A stretch of DNA of 64,000 nt from Megalonaias nervosa (GCA_016617855.1 JAECUM010006796.1:1-64000); one strand, 5' to 3'; positions 44,739 through 55,809 are shown, numbered from the stretch's first letter. Numbers and translations are program-made. The notes: generated by a model not told the origin, from the sequence alone.

Positions 44739-46758
44739 CTAGAAGAGTGGAAACATCCACATTTACTCCAGAGATTGGCCCTCTGAATGGGGAAGGTTTT
44801 TCCCTTGCATCTGGAGGTGAAAGACTGGGACTTTTGCCTGTCTGTTTGGCATGGCGAAAAACTACAGGGGATGTTTTTGGAGTAGACCGACTCACTGGGC
44901 CTTCAATATCCTCTCTTCCTTGTCTATCATCTTCAAAATCTCTTTCACTAATTTCCTCTCCTTCAAAGTCTGCCTTTGCCACTTTTCTGCCTGATTTTTT
45001 CTTCACACTGTCCCTTCTTGTTGTGATGATATCTTTCACTCTGCCCCAAGGAGTTCTGTGTAGCTTCTTCTCTTTTTCCAACTTGGGAGAGGAGTCAGCT
45101 TCTTTCATTACTTCATCCTGCTCCATGATCCTTTCTTTGTAACTTGAGGACCTGTGTAATGAAGCTGCTTGTGCATCCTCTTCCTCCTCCTCCTCTCCTG
45201 TGGCATCATCCAAAAGTGATGGACTAGATTGTCTCCGCACAATGGGGACCATAAGCAACTGATCAGTCTGCTCATTGAGCATGATCTCTGACTGAGAAAG
45301 ATGGAACTGCATACTTTCATCCTCCCTTGTGTCTGATCCTTGACTGTCCTTTCTCTCATGTTGCTTTGCTACCTCCTGCTCCTTTTTGAGCTTTTCTTCC
45401 ATTTCTTGTTTTTCAATCCATTCTGGAGGGCCCATCCAGATTCCAGCACTCAGGAGGTCATACTTTGTATCCGGGACATCAATGTGTCTTTCAGTGAACC
45501 CAGTTGGACTAGGTGGCTCTCCAGAAGATGTGGATTTTCTCACATCCTGTACCTCTGCATCCACTCCACTTCCAACACCACTATCCACTGATCGGCTCTC
45601 TGTCACTACTGGAACTGTTAATTCTCTGCAAGCCACTGGACCATATCTAAAATAACTTCCTTTTCCCAATTCTTTGATGGATTTTATTCCAGAACTGATA
45701 TTTTCTGAAAGCTGTTGACCAGTTAATACTTTTTTCACTTTGGCCCATTTAGAAAATTTGGATTTTCCTTTACTCTCTGGGGATTTGGAAATTTTTGTTC
45801 TAGACCTTTTAACACTTTTCTCATAAGACTTAGACATCTTTTCATCATCACCTTCAGACTGTTCTAGTATATCAGATGGAATTTCCAATGAACCTGTTGA
45901 AAAACTACGTTTGTGCAATGAATTCTTAGGGCGTTTTGGAGATTGGTCTGAATTTGAGTCAAGGAATTCAATATACTCTGCATCTTCTGCACTAGGGAGT
46001 CTTGGCCGTATTTTAACTTCTTCAAATGTTTTAGAGTGGCTGACTTTCTCACTGTGAGACTTAAAATGCAGTTTAGTGGGCTCTGAAGTTTCTGGAGGAA
46101 ATATATCATGAAGGCCTTCCTCAGCAAAAGAACTCTTTACTTGCAATAGTGTCTTGGTGCTTTCAAGATAGGCACATTTCTTTTTCAGTTTCATATTTTC
46201 ATCTCTTAATGATGATAACTGTTCCATTAACCTCACAAGGTTGTCCAAATGATCAAGACCTATGCTTTGTCTCACTGGGCTTTGACTTGGTGAACGTATC
46301 TTTTTATTTGAATGTCTTCTTTGCATGGCATGCAGATGCTGATGAAATGTCTTTTCACCTTTCTCAAAAAATTCCATAATTTCTAAAGTGTTTTCCTCCT
46401 GTGTGCTTTTTCCACTTTCTGAAGAAATGGGCCTACTGCCAGGTCTAGGAGATGGTTTTCCAGACAATTCTCGATGTCCATTCAGTTTTACTGTCAGCTC
46501 TGATGTCCTTTCTGACGTTTCTTGCTGCATCTCCTTCAGACTCTCAGCCTCTTTCCCCACAATTTGGTCAGCACCACCAGATCCATTTTCAGGCCTTATA
46601 TGAATGATGGGAGTGATGACATCTCGTGATGGTAGAAGTGGTGGGTTGCTCATCTTCATGCGAATTTCTTTCTTTTCCAGTTGTACAGCAGGAAGCAATT
46701 CTCTCTCAATCTTGGCCTCATGTTCTTTGTGCTCATCTTTAGGTCTTTTTGCTGCCAT
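44739..46758 (-). CDS. First coding exon of the minus-strand scaffold gene (673 codons)
   Basis: The start at 46758 is chosen because an in-frame TAG directly precedes the ATG, and the exon begins 29 bases earlier at a good acceptor. The exon ends at CTAG|GTAAGTGT (phase 1). The protein starts MAAKRPKDEHKEHEAKIERE. Residues 168-207 (LDNLVRLMEQLSSLRDEN and onward) look like a short coiled coil. Much of the rest is disordered, rich in Ser, Pro and charged residues, with many SP and RxxS sites likely to be phosphorylated (for example RRQSSPS near 508, KKSG near 587). Two related motifs stand out: KWAKVKKVLTG (337-347) and PWGRVKDIITTRR (570-582). A tryptophan-rich piece, WMGPPEWIEKQ, lies at 441-451, and an acidic run GEEEEEED at 521-528. 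No enzyme domain is seen. Open frames on the opposite strand here are shadows. Confidence 0.9.
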
Positions 46759-46787
46759 CTAACGACAGCACCTCCACCTCAACCAAT
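46759..46787 (-). other. 5' untranslated part of the first coding exon, with acceptor
   Basis: On the minus strand the pyrimidine-rich run ending ttttgtctttttag marks a splice acceptor at 46788-46789; 29 bases of leader follow, ending in TAG just before the ATG. Hence at least one upstream non-coding exon and the promoter lie to the right, possibly beyond the window. Confidence 0.75.
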
Positions 46788-48200
46788 CTAAAAAGACAAA
46801 AGTACACATCAGGACTAAAAAAATTTCAACAGCATTTTTTTAAGACTTGAACGATGGGTTATCTGAGCATAAACCTTTTTCCTTCTTTCTAGTCCTCCAT
46901 AAGATGTTGGCAAAATATTTTGAATCGGTGAGAGCAAAACAATTTTCACAATTTCTATTTAAAGCAGAAAAAATTCCCAATAAAACTTGTGTCACTTGCT
47001 GGGTCTTAACAAATAAATCATGTTATTTATTCCATGAGCAAACCCAAAGGGGCTTAAGTTGTAAATATGAGGAAAGTTGGCAATTTTGTGTTCATTTTGT
47101 ACATGGCTTTGCTAAACTTTCTAAGGTCAATGCAATGGGCAAATCATCTAACATGGACTATACATGTATGGAATTGATACTTAACCTGTTCCAGACATAT
47201 CTTAACTGACATGCACCAAAGGCCTTGAATAAAACTGACTTCCATATCCATCTTTTGCTTTTCTTCTTTCTAAACTATTCCAGAATTACTGACAACCCAG
47301 ACATTTGCATATTTCTACAAAGCAACATATAGTATAATTATTTAGGAATTTCTTAACATTTAAGTCCTTGTTCTCTTTAGGTCTTGATTTGGAAAACTGT
47401 AATAAATGAAAGTCAACAGTTTACGAAGTTTTAATTAGGGGTCACATAACGTGAAATTATAATTTTGGGGGGGTGGGGTCAGGTCTCTTTGCTTTGTTAA
47501 TTCATGTCTATGTGGATCAGGAGAAAAACATATTGGGGTATTTTTTAACTGAAAGCTAAGAATAGAAAAAATGTTTTTAAAAATTAGGGTAATGGCACTG
47601 AATATATGAAATGCCACAACATAATACACAATACACCTGATAGAAAAAATGCAAATGTTTCCTATAAATTAGTATGGCAATACTATCAACAGTTAAGAAA
47701 TATATTCTCAGCAAATAAACAAATAAATTTAGATATTGATTATGCATGAAATATGTTCCTGCTGGAGCAAAATCAATATTAGAAAACATACAATTGCAAA
47801 CAAATATCTATAACTGTGTAAAGGAATTATTATCCTTAATTACAGCACTTCACACAGATTATGCCAGCCTGTAATTGTGCATTTTCTCCAACAATATATA
47901 TATTCTATAATTTTTCTACAATTTTAAATTAAAAATCATCCATTTTGATCCCAATGATGTATTATAATACTAATTTAATACATTGCTCTACTGAAACATG
48001 CATTTTGTATTTTAAAATTTTATTGTTTTATCTGGTTTGCATAATATCTGCAAGAAGAACTCTTTTTAATCCAACCCTGTGCTTCTCAAGAGTCAGTGTC
48101 ATGAATTACTTTTCCTGGTTTTCCTTTCTAGAAAAAAACAAAGTATTTAAAAGGAAAAACAAACTGATTACAGCTATGTCTAACTGTGCTGAATTTAATT
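46788..48200. other. 5' intron or upstream sequence, nothing identified
   Basis: AT-rich sequence with no recognisable repeat or exon. The open frames here (46847-47209 plus, 47577-47789 minus and others) have no protein-like features that I trust. Confidence 0.5.
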
Positions 48201-48299
48201 AATATGAGTGGATTGTTCTCGTGACAAAACTGGATACAATGATGATTTAAGTATGCTTACAAAATTTACTCCAAAAAAAATAGGATAAAAAATAGTCTT

Positions 48300-48910
48300 T
48301 AAAGTGGTCAATCATATTCAAGAACACCTCATTAATATGCACTGATCTCACTCATCACTAAATTCATGTGAGATTTTGATCACATAACCACATATTCAGC
48401 ATGTTTAATTGAACTAATCTGAAATATGGCATCCAGAGTGGTAACAAGTCCAGTCAATCAGATGCAAGTCGAACACATTAATATGCACAGATCTTTCACA
48501 TCCAAAAACTTGATGATTTAAGCCCATATTCCTCATTTGATTAAAATCACAGGAAATATGGCTTTCAAGATGGTAACAAGATCAGACAATCAGACAAAAT
48601 ATTGCATCAATATGTGTATATCACACTTGTGTTGAACCTGTCCAAAATTTTGATGAGATAAGAATGTATTCCAAGGTAGGTCAAAACCTGATCAAAAATA
48701 AGGACTTCAGAGTGGTAACAAACTTAGCCAGATGGATGCAAAGTCACCTCATCAATATGCATGATGACTAAATGTCATTACTGATGATAAGCATATCTTT
48801 AAAAGTTAAGCAAAATCAAAACAAATTATGAACTCCATAGAGGTAACAAACTAAGTCAATCAGATGCATGATCACCTCATTAATATGTGCTGATCCAATT
48901 ACTGAACTTG
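48300..48910. repeat. Degenerate tandem repeat of about 120-130 bp
   Basis: Units share acctcattaatatgcactga, gagtggtaacaa and gtcaatcagatgca, at roughly regular spacing, and end at a (TA)n tract. Confidence 0.7.
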
Positions 48911-48919
48911 TACAAGACT

Positions 48920-48921
<2 letters not shown>

Positions 48922-48994
<73 letters not shown>
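48922..48994. repeat. (TA)n microsatellite, about 36 units
   Basis: Uninterrupted TA dinucleotides; IY-repeat frames through it are artefacts. Confidence 0.98.
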
Positions 48995-48997
<3 letters not shown>

Positions 48998-49066
48998 TTA
49001 TCAAAATCAGTTCAAAAACATTTCTGCCAGTGAAATGTTCATGGACAGAAAGACAGATGTCATGGG

Positions 49067-49323
49067 GGGCCCTGAGTGGCCGAGTGGTCTAAAGCGCTTT
49101 CCGTTACGGATCACTGCCATCTCACCTCTGTCTGCGTGGGTTCAAGTCTAGGATTCGGCGAATGTGGATATGTGAGAAAGCTTGCCAGTAGCTTCTTGTG
49201 GGTTGGTGGTTCTTTTCTGGGGATTTCCCGGTTTCTTCCTCCACCATTAATACTGGCCGCCATGTATAGCCTATCGTGTGCTGAAAAATGGCGTTAAGCC
49301 CCACAACAACAACAACAACAACA
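49067..49323 (+). mobile_element. SINE family 1, full length, with 14-bp target duplication
   Basis: The best-preserved copy. Head ggccctgagtggccgagtgg (A-box region) and gcgtgggttcaagtct (B-box region), family body, and an (AAC)7-8 tail. Flanks are ACAGATGTCATGGG at 49053-49066 and 49324-49337, identical. The head resembles a tRNA of the long-variable-arm type (Ser/Leu-like gtggccgagtgg), though no tRNA fold extends past the B-box. Confidence 0.95.
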
Positions 49324-49591
49324 ACAGATGTCATGGGCAACAGAAACTGCTCCAAACCATAACCTCATCTGACCAAATGGTCAACCGAGTTAAACACTGG
49401 AAACGATAGTCATTCACAGAACCTACTATTTAAATACTACTGAGCTAGACATGATACTTCTGAATACCAGTGTAGACTAAATTCAACTCTATCCAAACAG
49501 TAACAAATAGGATCAACAAATCTGATGTAGCTTTTGTTCAACATAGGTTTAGCCCATATTGGCCTTGTGAAGAATAATTCTTTTGCTTGCC

Positions 49592-49799
49592 ATATATACT
49601 CACTTGTAAGCAGAGTCCAAATGCAAATTACAAATCCTGATCTTCCATTGCATAATGCATCGGCTGATCAGGGTCTACATTGTTTGTTCTACTGATTACT
49701 TTCCACAAACTGTATAAACCCAGATTGGCTGGGAAATTATGTGATGGCAGATATGGGTCTGTGCAGTTTGCAGTTGGACTTACCTTATAAGTATATATG
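49592..49799. mobile_element. Three-stem foldback element FB
   Basis: Starts atatatactcacttgtaagc and ends cttaccttataagtatat. Internal hairpins include tcctgatcttccattgcataa with its partner ggctgatcagggtctac..., and aaacccagattggct with ggcagatatgggtctg.... It is more diverged than the copies at 24.5 and 37.9 kb. Confidence 0.85.
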
Positions 49800-49870
49800 A
49801 TAAGTTTGTAAAAAAGCAACAACAAAAAACCCCAACAACACCCCCCCCCCCCTTCCACATTCAGCTTGAG

Positions 49871-50496
49871 TATCAACTGATGGACTAAGTGTCAGATTGT
49901 ATCCATAAGGATCAACTGATGGACTAAGTGTCAGATTGTATCCATAAGGATCAACTGATGGACTAAGTGTCAGATTGTATCCATAAGGATCAACTGATGG
50001 ACTAAGTGTCAGATTGTATCCATAAGGATCAACTGATGGACTAAGTGTCAGATTGTATCCATAAGTATCAACTGATGGACTAAGTGTCAGATTGTATCCA
50101 TAAGTATCAACTGATGGACTAAGTGTCAGATTGTATCCATAAGTATCAACTGATGGACTAAGTGTCAGATTGTATCCATAAGTATCAACTGATGGACTAA
50201 GTGTCAGATTGTATCCATAAGGATCAACTGATGGACTAAGTGTCAGATTGTATCCATAAGTATCAACTGATGGACTAAGTGTCAGATTGTATCCATAAGT
50301 ATCAACTGATGGACTAAGTGTCAGATTGTATCCATAAGGATCAACTGATGGACTAAGTGTCAGATTGTATCCATAAGGATCAACTGATGGACTAAGTGTC
50401 AGATTGTATCCATAAGGATCAACTGATGGACTAAGTGTCAGATTGTATCCATAAGTATCAACTGATGGACTAAGTGTCAGATTGTATCCATAAGGA
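49871..50496. repeat. 39-bp minisatellite, 16 near-perfect copies
   Basis: The unit contains atcaactgatggactaagtg, tcagattgtatccataag and one variable base. Copies differ almost only by G or T at the base after 'ccataag', giving a two-state pattern along the array. As 39 is a multiple of 3, a 238-codon minus frame (49785-50501) reads the 13-residue period YGYNLTLSPSVD[PT]. It has an ATG but no other gene-like features; I regard it as a repeat artefact. A poly-C run (about 49840-49851) lies next to it. Confidence 0.97.
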
Positions 50497-50989
50497 TTCA
50501 AAATTAGTGGTTATGTGTACATAAACAATTGCTCAATAAAAATGCATAAAAGAGATACCAAATGGAAAATGTCAGATGAAGACCACAATCATATGAAGAC
50601 TTAATCTCTGATTCAAGGAGATGACAATGAATAAATGTTAGAATGCCACCACTTGTTATGAGAACCTCATTAAAATTCAACTCAGACTTTTTTTCATAAA
50701 CTGAGAAAACTTAAATTTTGGTAAAATTGTATTTCAGGAAAAACATTTTACTTGTGATTTATAGAAATATACCATTATTCTGTCCAAGAAAACTGATCTA
50801 AAATTGAATTAAATTCGTCATGATCAAGTTGTGAACTTAGAACAGCAAACCCTGATACATATAAACCATACACAGGAGAAAATTATGTTATAACACTGTT
50901 GAAAACTAGAATTTATGTTGTAACATTGTTGAAAACGTCTGTTTATTTAGCAGTCAAATTCAATCATTCAGAAAAGTTATACTTGCTAT

Positions 50990-51037
<48 letters not shown>
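50990..51037. repeat. (CA)n microsatellite
   Basis: About 23 uninterrupted CA units. Confidence 0.97.
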
Positions 51038-51040
<3 letters not shown>

Positions 51041-51810
51041 CACCATCAATTAATTTTCTTCTTGAATTTTGAAATTGTTTCAATAAACTAGCTAAATTGT
51101 TGAAAAAAACATAAGTGAACTTGACTAATTACAAGTAGAAATGATTTTTTAAAAAATGCAGTGGTTTTAAAACAATAAATTTCAATTATACTGATGATTG
51201 ACAGTTAAATTATCTTAAATGTGAAATATTAATTTCAGGCAAAATTAGGAATCTATGAAAAAACATAACCATAAGATGCAATAATTTATAAATTGTACAT
51301 TACCCATCACTTGATGATAGGGAGTGTATCAGTGCTGTAGTAGTATTGGTACATGTAGTAGAAATAGCGCTACATATGATATCTGTACACCACCACAGCC
51401 TTCCCCAACTGGGCTGAGTGTCCCAGCTCTTCTAAACTACAGATATATACCACATACAGCTTTTATGTATACCAAAACATGTCATTCTCTGCAGCATTTT
51501 TTGATTCCTATCTCTAAGGGACCATCTCAAAACTCACCAGTCTATTCTGTGTATCGTATACATCCTCCAAGAGTTACCACATCCCAGGTGCTGTAGCTTA
51601 ATTATTGTATAACATCCTAGCTCTACCAATATTAACACAATGTCTTATGAATCTTTCTTTCTGTAAATTCAACCTTTAATCAACATTTTGAGCAAAAAAA
51701 TAATTACTTCAAAACTTGGAAAACTAACTCAAACTGTATAAATGCAGCCTTTTGATTCGTCTGAACATCTTCAAAATTGGAAGTAAAATACTCTGAGTAA
51801 GTAAACGACT

Positions 51811-51890
51811 GAGTTGCCTGGCCCTTTGTTGAGTTGCCTGGCCCTTTGTTGAGTTGCCTGGCCCTTTGTTGAGTTGCCTGGCCCTTTGTT
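51811..51890. repeat. Perfect 20-bp repeat, four copies
   Basis: gagttgcctggccctttgtt occurs four times without a mismatch, so it is a very recent expansion. Confidence 0.98.
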
Positions 51891-52049
51891 CATAAAATTT
51901 GACTTGACTCCAAATCCTACTCTACAACATTCTAACCATCAAAAGCAGCGTTTGTCATTTCCAAGGATGTATTTAACCATATGCAAAATCCAAAATGAAT
52001 GGAAACTAAAAGATTATAGTCATTGTGGTGCTTTCAATGTGGCAAAAAA

Positions 52050-52800
52050 GGTCATGCCATAATGATAATAATAATAATAATAATAATGATGATAATGACT
52101 TAGTACATCTCTAAATCTTTAAAAGCTCTAAGCACTTTACAGTAGTAGTAATCACACAAGGACAATATAGACAAGATTATAAAAATGAACAGAGTGAAAT
52201 CACAAACAAAAACATGCTGAAAATAATTCAATGTAAGGAAATATAGTTGTTTTAAGTCTTCTTGCCGGCTGAGGTGAGCTTATAGAGCACTCTTGAATGA
52301 GACTACAGTCTGATTTTGTCAAAGTTCAAAAGCAATTCATTCCACATAGCTGGGCACAGATACGCAAAAGAACATTGTCTGTAGGACATGTTTTTGATAG
52401 CTGGAATAATGAGGATAGTATAATCATAAGAGAAGTGTTAGCATCTAGAAAGGGTGTACACATGGTACAAGTATGGGGGAAGAGTGTTCAGTTCTTGGTA
52501 ATCTAAGGATGATCCAAGCAGCTGTATTTTGAACTAGATATTGAAATGAACCAGACAATAGTCAAGTCTAGAAAATAGAAGTACTCAGGAACACACAGAT
52601 ATTTTAGTGTCATCAACAGAAATGAAATTGTGAACAGAGCTGATGTGTCTCAGATCCAGGTATACAGCCTTGCATACGCTCATCACATGTTGGTGTAATG
52701 ACAGAGTACAGTCGAAAGTGACACCTAGGTTTTGTACAGATTGTGTGAATTAAATGTTGGTGTTGCTGACACTTAATTATTTCAGGTAATGAACAGGAAT
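52050..52800 (-). mobile_element. LINE 3' fragment, inverted, same family as 13.8-15.3 kb
   Basis: Read on the minus strand, aatattggt-type blocks match the other copy: gtcagcaacaccaacattta (near 52770), cacaatctgtacaaaaccta followed by ggtgtcactttcgactgtac, then QCSFAY...CPAMWNELLLN, the counterpart of the GPATWNELP region (near 52330), and aaagtgcttagagcttttaa before an (ATT)n tail at 52062-52100. Coding is broken by stops and indels; most of the middle is deleted. Confidence 0.85.
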
Positions 52801-52828
52801 GAGAAAGTATGCATATATGGACAGTGCA

Positions 52829-53283
52829 TGCCACCTAACTGGATATATACATGTACAGTCTATACCACCTAACTGCATATATCCAGTGTATAACACTTAC
52901 CTGGGTATATCTAGTATATAACACCTACCTAGGTAAATATAGTTTGTAACACCTAGCTTGGTATATACAGTGTATAAAGCCCAAACTGAATATATACAGT
53001 GTATAATGTCTAATTGAGTATATACAATGTATATTGTCTAACTGAATATATACAGCGTATAATGTCTAATTGAGTATATACAATGTATAGTGTCTGAGTA
53101 TATACAGTGTATAATGTCTAAGTGAGTATATACAATGTATAGTGTCTAACTGAGTATATACAGTGTATAATGTCTAATTGGGTATATACAATGTATAGTG
53201 ACTAACTGAGTATATACAGCATATAATGTCTAATTGGGTATATACAATGTATAGTGTCTAACTGAGTATATACAGGGCATAAC
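52829..53283. repeat. Minisatellite, unit about 29 bp, first block
   Basis: Units contain gtatatacagtgtataatgt followed by ctaactga or ctaattga; earlier units have cacctaactgg. A second block of the same repeat lies at 54178-54391. Confidence 0.9.
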
Positions 53284-53325
53284 ATTCTTCTTCTGTATAC
53301 CTGGCTTCAGTTTCTTTCATTTGTT

Positions 53326-53650
53326 GTATCTGTGTGTTTTTGTTTTGGATTTTTAATGTAGCTTTAAAAAATTTTCAGTCATATTTGCTACACTGTCTGC
53401 AGCATGGCAGTCTATAATGATGTCTAGCACTGGGGCATCATGATCCAAACATGTAGTATCATGTCCCACCCAGTCACATTATCCTGACACCAGGCCGACC
53501 AGTCCTAACACTAACCTCTTAATGTTGACTACTTATTGAGGCAGCTGTTAGTACCATTTTTATAAGTCTTTGGCATGACCCAGGTGGGGTTTGAACCCGC
53601 GACCTTCCATATCCAAGGTGGATGCTAACCACTTAGGCCATGGGAGCAGT
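53326..53650 (-). mobile_element. tRNA-derived SINE, family 2, diverged monomer
   Basis: Plus-strand sequence runs from the complement of the tail (gatttttaatgtagcttta) to the head (gaacccgcgacc and ctaaccacttaggccatggg). It carries ggttt-gaaccc in the B-box region and more differences from the copies at 23.2 and 54.9 kb than these have from each other. It separates the two blocks of the 29-bp minisatellite. Confidence 0.88.
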
Positions 53651-53889
53651 CAATTTTATCTGTCATTTATAACTTGTAGTCAATGTCAAGGACAGTTTTG
53701 CATTCTCTCGCACGTAGTCATAATAAGAATATCTACTACCCACAGGCAGCATTCATGATATGTTGTTAACATAATAACTACAGGAGATTTGATAAAAAAA
53801 CTGCTTGGCAAACAATTAACAGATAAACAAGAGTGTTCTCAAATCATTCTCAAAAGTCAGATTCTCCAATATTTTGATGAATGTCACTA

Positions 53890-54110
53890 TTTTGAAGCTG
53901 ACTAATGATGATAATTGTTAAATAAATGGATTAAAAAATGTTCCATATTTTCTCTTATTGTTTTACTCATGTTGGATATTATATCTGGAGCAAACTCAGA
54001 TTTTCCATGGGCATGTTTAATTTTCCAGACAGCTTGCACCGGTGAAAATGACTTAGATGAAATTTGTAAATCCCTGATTGCATAAAATTCTCTAGGTATA
54101 TCAGAAAGAT
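53890..54110 (-). other. Unassigned open stretch, possible cryptic exon or repeat remnant
   Basis: On the minus strand a frame of about 70 codons with no ATG at its start reads through pieces such as LSDIPREFYAIRDLQ and AVWKIKHAHGKSEF before a stop. It has a protein-like composition and a possible acceptor just upstream. No second exon or motif links it to a gene. It may equally be the trace of an unknown mobile element. Confidence 0.25.
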
Positions 54111-54177
54111 TACCTTGTATTTACCACTGATGGTACCAAATATACTATCTATGCATTAAACTACCTTCCCTGATGAA

Positions 54178-54391
54178 TGGGTACATACAGTGCATAACAC
54201 ATTACTAGGTATATAGAGTGCATAACATCTAACTATGTATATCCAGTGCATAACACCTACCTGGGTATATAAGTACATAACACCTAACTTGGTATATCCA
54301 GTGCATAACACCTAACTAGGTATATACAGTGCATAACACCTAACTAGGTATATACGACGTACAGTCCCTAACTGGATATACACAGTGCATA
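54178..54391. repeat. Minisatellite, unit about 29 bp, second block
   Basis: Units with cacctaactaggtatataca and gtgcataa. Continuous in type with 52829-53283; the intervening 0.9 kb includes a family 2 SINE. Confidence 0.88.
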
Positions 54392-54394
54392 ATG

Positions 54395-54649
54395 TTGTTG
54401 TTGTTGTTGTTGTAGGGTTTAATACCATTTTTCAGCACAAGATAGATTATACATGGCAGCTAGTATAACTGGTGGAGGAAGAACCCTGGAAAACCCCAGG
54501 AAGAACCACCAACTCACGAGAAGCTACTGGCAAGTTTTCTCACATACCCACGTTAGCTGAGCCCGAGACTTGAACCCACGCAGACAAAGGTGACATGGCA
54601 GTAATCCAGAATGGTGAGCGCCTTAGACCACTCGGCCACTCAGGGCCCC
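54395..54649 (-). mobile_element. SINE family 1, full length, with 12-bp target duplication
   Basis: Inverted copy from (TTG)n to ccactcggccactcagggcc. Flanked by CAGTGCATAATG at 54383-54394 and 54650-54661. The target is a unit of the 29-bp minisatellite. Confidence 0.95.
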
Positions 54650-54749
54650 CAGTGCATAATGCCTAAGCACATATCAATCATATGCATATCTTGGATATTT
54701 ATGCACAAATCCTTTTTCTTATTTATCATAAAATCTGACTGTTTATATG

Positions 54750-55189
54750 GACCGCTCCAGTGGCCTAGTGGTTAGAGCATCCGCCCCGGATGCAGGAGGT
54801 CATGGGTTCGATCCTCGGCCGAGTCATACCAAAGACTTCTAAAAATGTTTACTGGTCACAGAGAAACCGCTCCGGTGGCCTACTGGTTAGAGTGTCCACC
54901 TCGGATGCAGGAGGTCGCGAGTTTGAACCCCAGCCGAGTCATACCAAAGACTAAAAAATGGTACTGACAGCTGCCTCACTTGGCTGTCAGCATTAAGAGG
55001 TTAGTGTTAGGACTTGTCGACCTGGTGTCAGGAAAATATGACTAGGTGGGACATCATGCTACATGTCTGCGGGATGATGCCCCAGTGCTAGACATCACTG
55101 TAAAATGCCACACTGCAGACATCGTAGCAATATGACTGAAAAATTGTTAAAGTTATGTTAAAAATCTAAATCACACACACACACACACA
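54750..55189 (+). mobile_element. Dimeric tRNA-derived SINE (family 2) with 14-bp target duplication
   Basis: Two tRNA-like heads in tandem: the first with tggcctagtggttagagc and gggttcgatcc, near the tRNA consensus, and the second with tggcctactggttagagt and gagtttgaacccc. Between them are ccgagtcataccaaagactt, an A-rich bit and tttactggtcacagagaaac. After the second head comes the full family 2 body and a (CA)n tail. The whole 440 bp is bounded by a perfect TGACTGTTTATATG at 54736-54749 and 55190-55203, so it inserted as one piece. Confidence 0.93.
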
Positions 55190-55503
55190 TGACTGTTTAT
55201 ATGCATACCTGTTATTTTGCACAGCCCACATATCTGAATAGCCAAAATAAAAGAAAATTATCTCCATGATGCAAATAACACCTTGGTGTAACTGTCCTTT
55301 ATCCTGAAGATGCAAAGTTTGCTCATTAATTGTCTGTTATAGAATTGGGCGACATCCCTTTATACAGAGACTATTATGGGATTAGGTAATGGATATTTTT
55401 ATGTATACAGTATGCATGGTATGCATCACATTGTAGACAGACTATTTGCCCCAACGTTAAGGAGTTTAATGACCTCGTAATGAGAATATTTTGTGCCATA
55501 CGA

Positions 55504-55800
55504 ATCATTACAAGATTATGGACTTGCCTGAATTTAGACTCCTAATCATTACAAGATTATGGACTTGCCTGACTTAGATTATGAATCCATGCAAGATCAT
55601 GGACTTGCCTGAATTTTGATTACTAATCAATGCAAGATCATGGACTTGCCTGAATTTTGATTACTAATCAATGCAAGATCATGGACTTGCCTTTACTAAG
55701 ATTATGAATTGATGCAAGATCATAGACTTTCCTAGATTTAGATTATGAATCGACACAAGATCCTGGACTTGCCAGGAGTTAGATACAAAAAGTTACAAGA
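55504..55800. repeat. Minisatellite, unit about 41-44 bp, about seven copies
   Basis: Units share gcaagatcatggacttgcct followed by gaattttgattactaatca or variants. Confidence 0.9.
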
Positions 55801-55809
55801 ATGACTAGA

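Larger units (their letters stand above)
4210..46787 (-). other. Gene span: large coiled-coil/scaffold-like protein gene (six coding exons seen)
   Basis: Six exons on the minus strand join in phase: 2,020 coding bases (ending phase 1), then 165, 102 and 105 bases (each phase 1-1), 928 bases (phase 1-2) and 134 bases (phase 2-1), about 1,151 residues in total. Introns are about 19.7 kb, 6.4 kb, 0.65 kb, 10.4 kb and 2.0 kb. The order of protein features is: Ser/Pro-rich region, short coiled coil, two W-x-[KR]-V-K motifs, a Cys-rich segment, four F-x-[RK]-K-[LM]-x-[ED]-W-E motifs, a charged helix, and a coiled coil. I do not recognise the family. A cytoskeletal or membrane-associated scaffold is a guess from composition. 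Exons missed inside the long introns are possible, and both transcript ends are outside what I can define. Confidence 0.8.

Noticed and set aside
44747..45655. Plus-strand frames opposite the first coding exon
   Set aside because: Shadows of the real minus-strand exon, which has the better start, splice sites and protein composition.
49071..49150. tRNA gene
   Set aside because: The A- and B-box words belong to SINE heads; there is no complete cloverleaf or acceptor stem, and the element has SINE body, tail and target duplications.
49871..50496. CRISPR array
   Set aside because: Repeats are directly adjacent with no unique spacers, in a eukaryotic intron-rich setting.
49785..50501. 238-codon minus-strand frame with 13-residue repeats
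   Set aside because: A product of the 39-bp minisatellite; the frame runs out of the array into a poly-C and SINE-rich flank with no gene features.
54752..54830. tRNA gene in the first head of the dimeric SINE
   Set aside because: tRNA-like, but embedded in a SINE with a 14-bp target duplication and lacking a closed acceptor stem.
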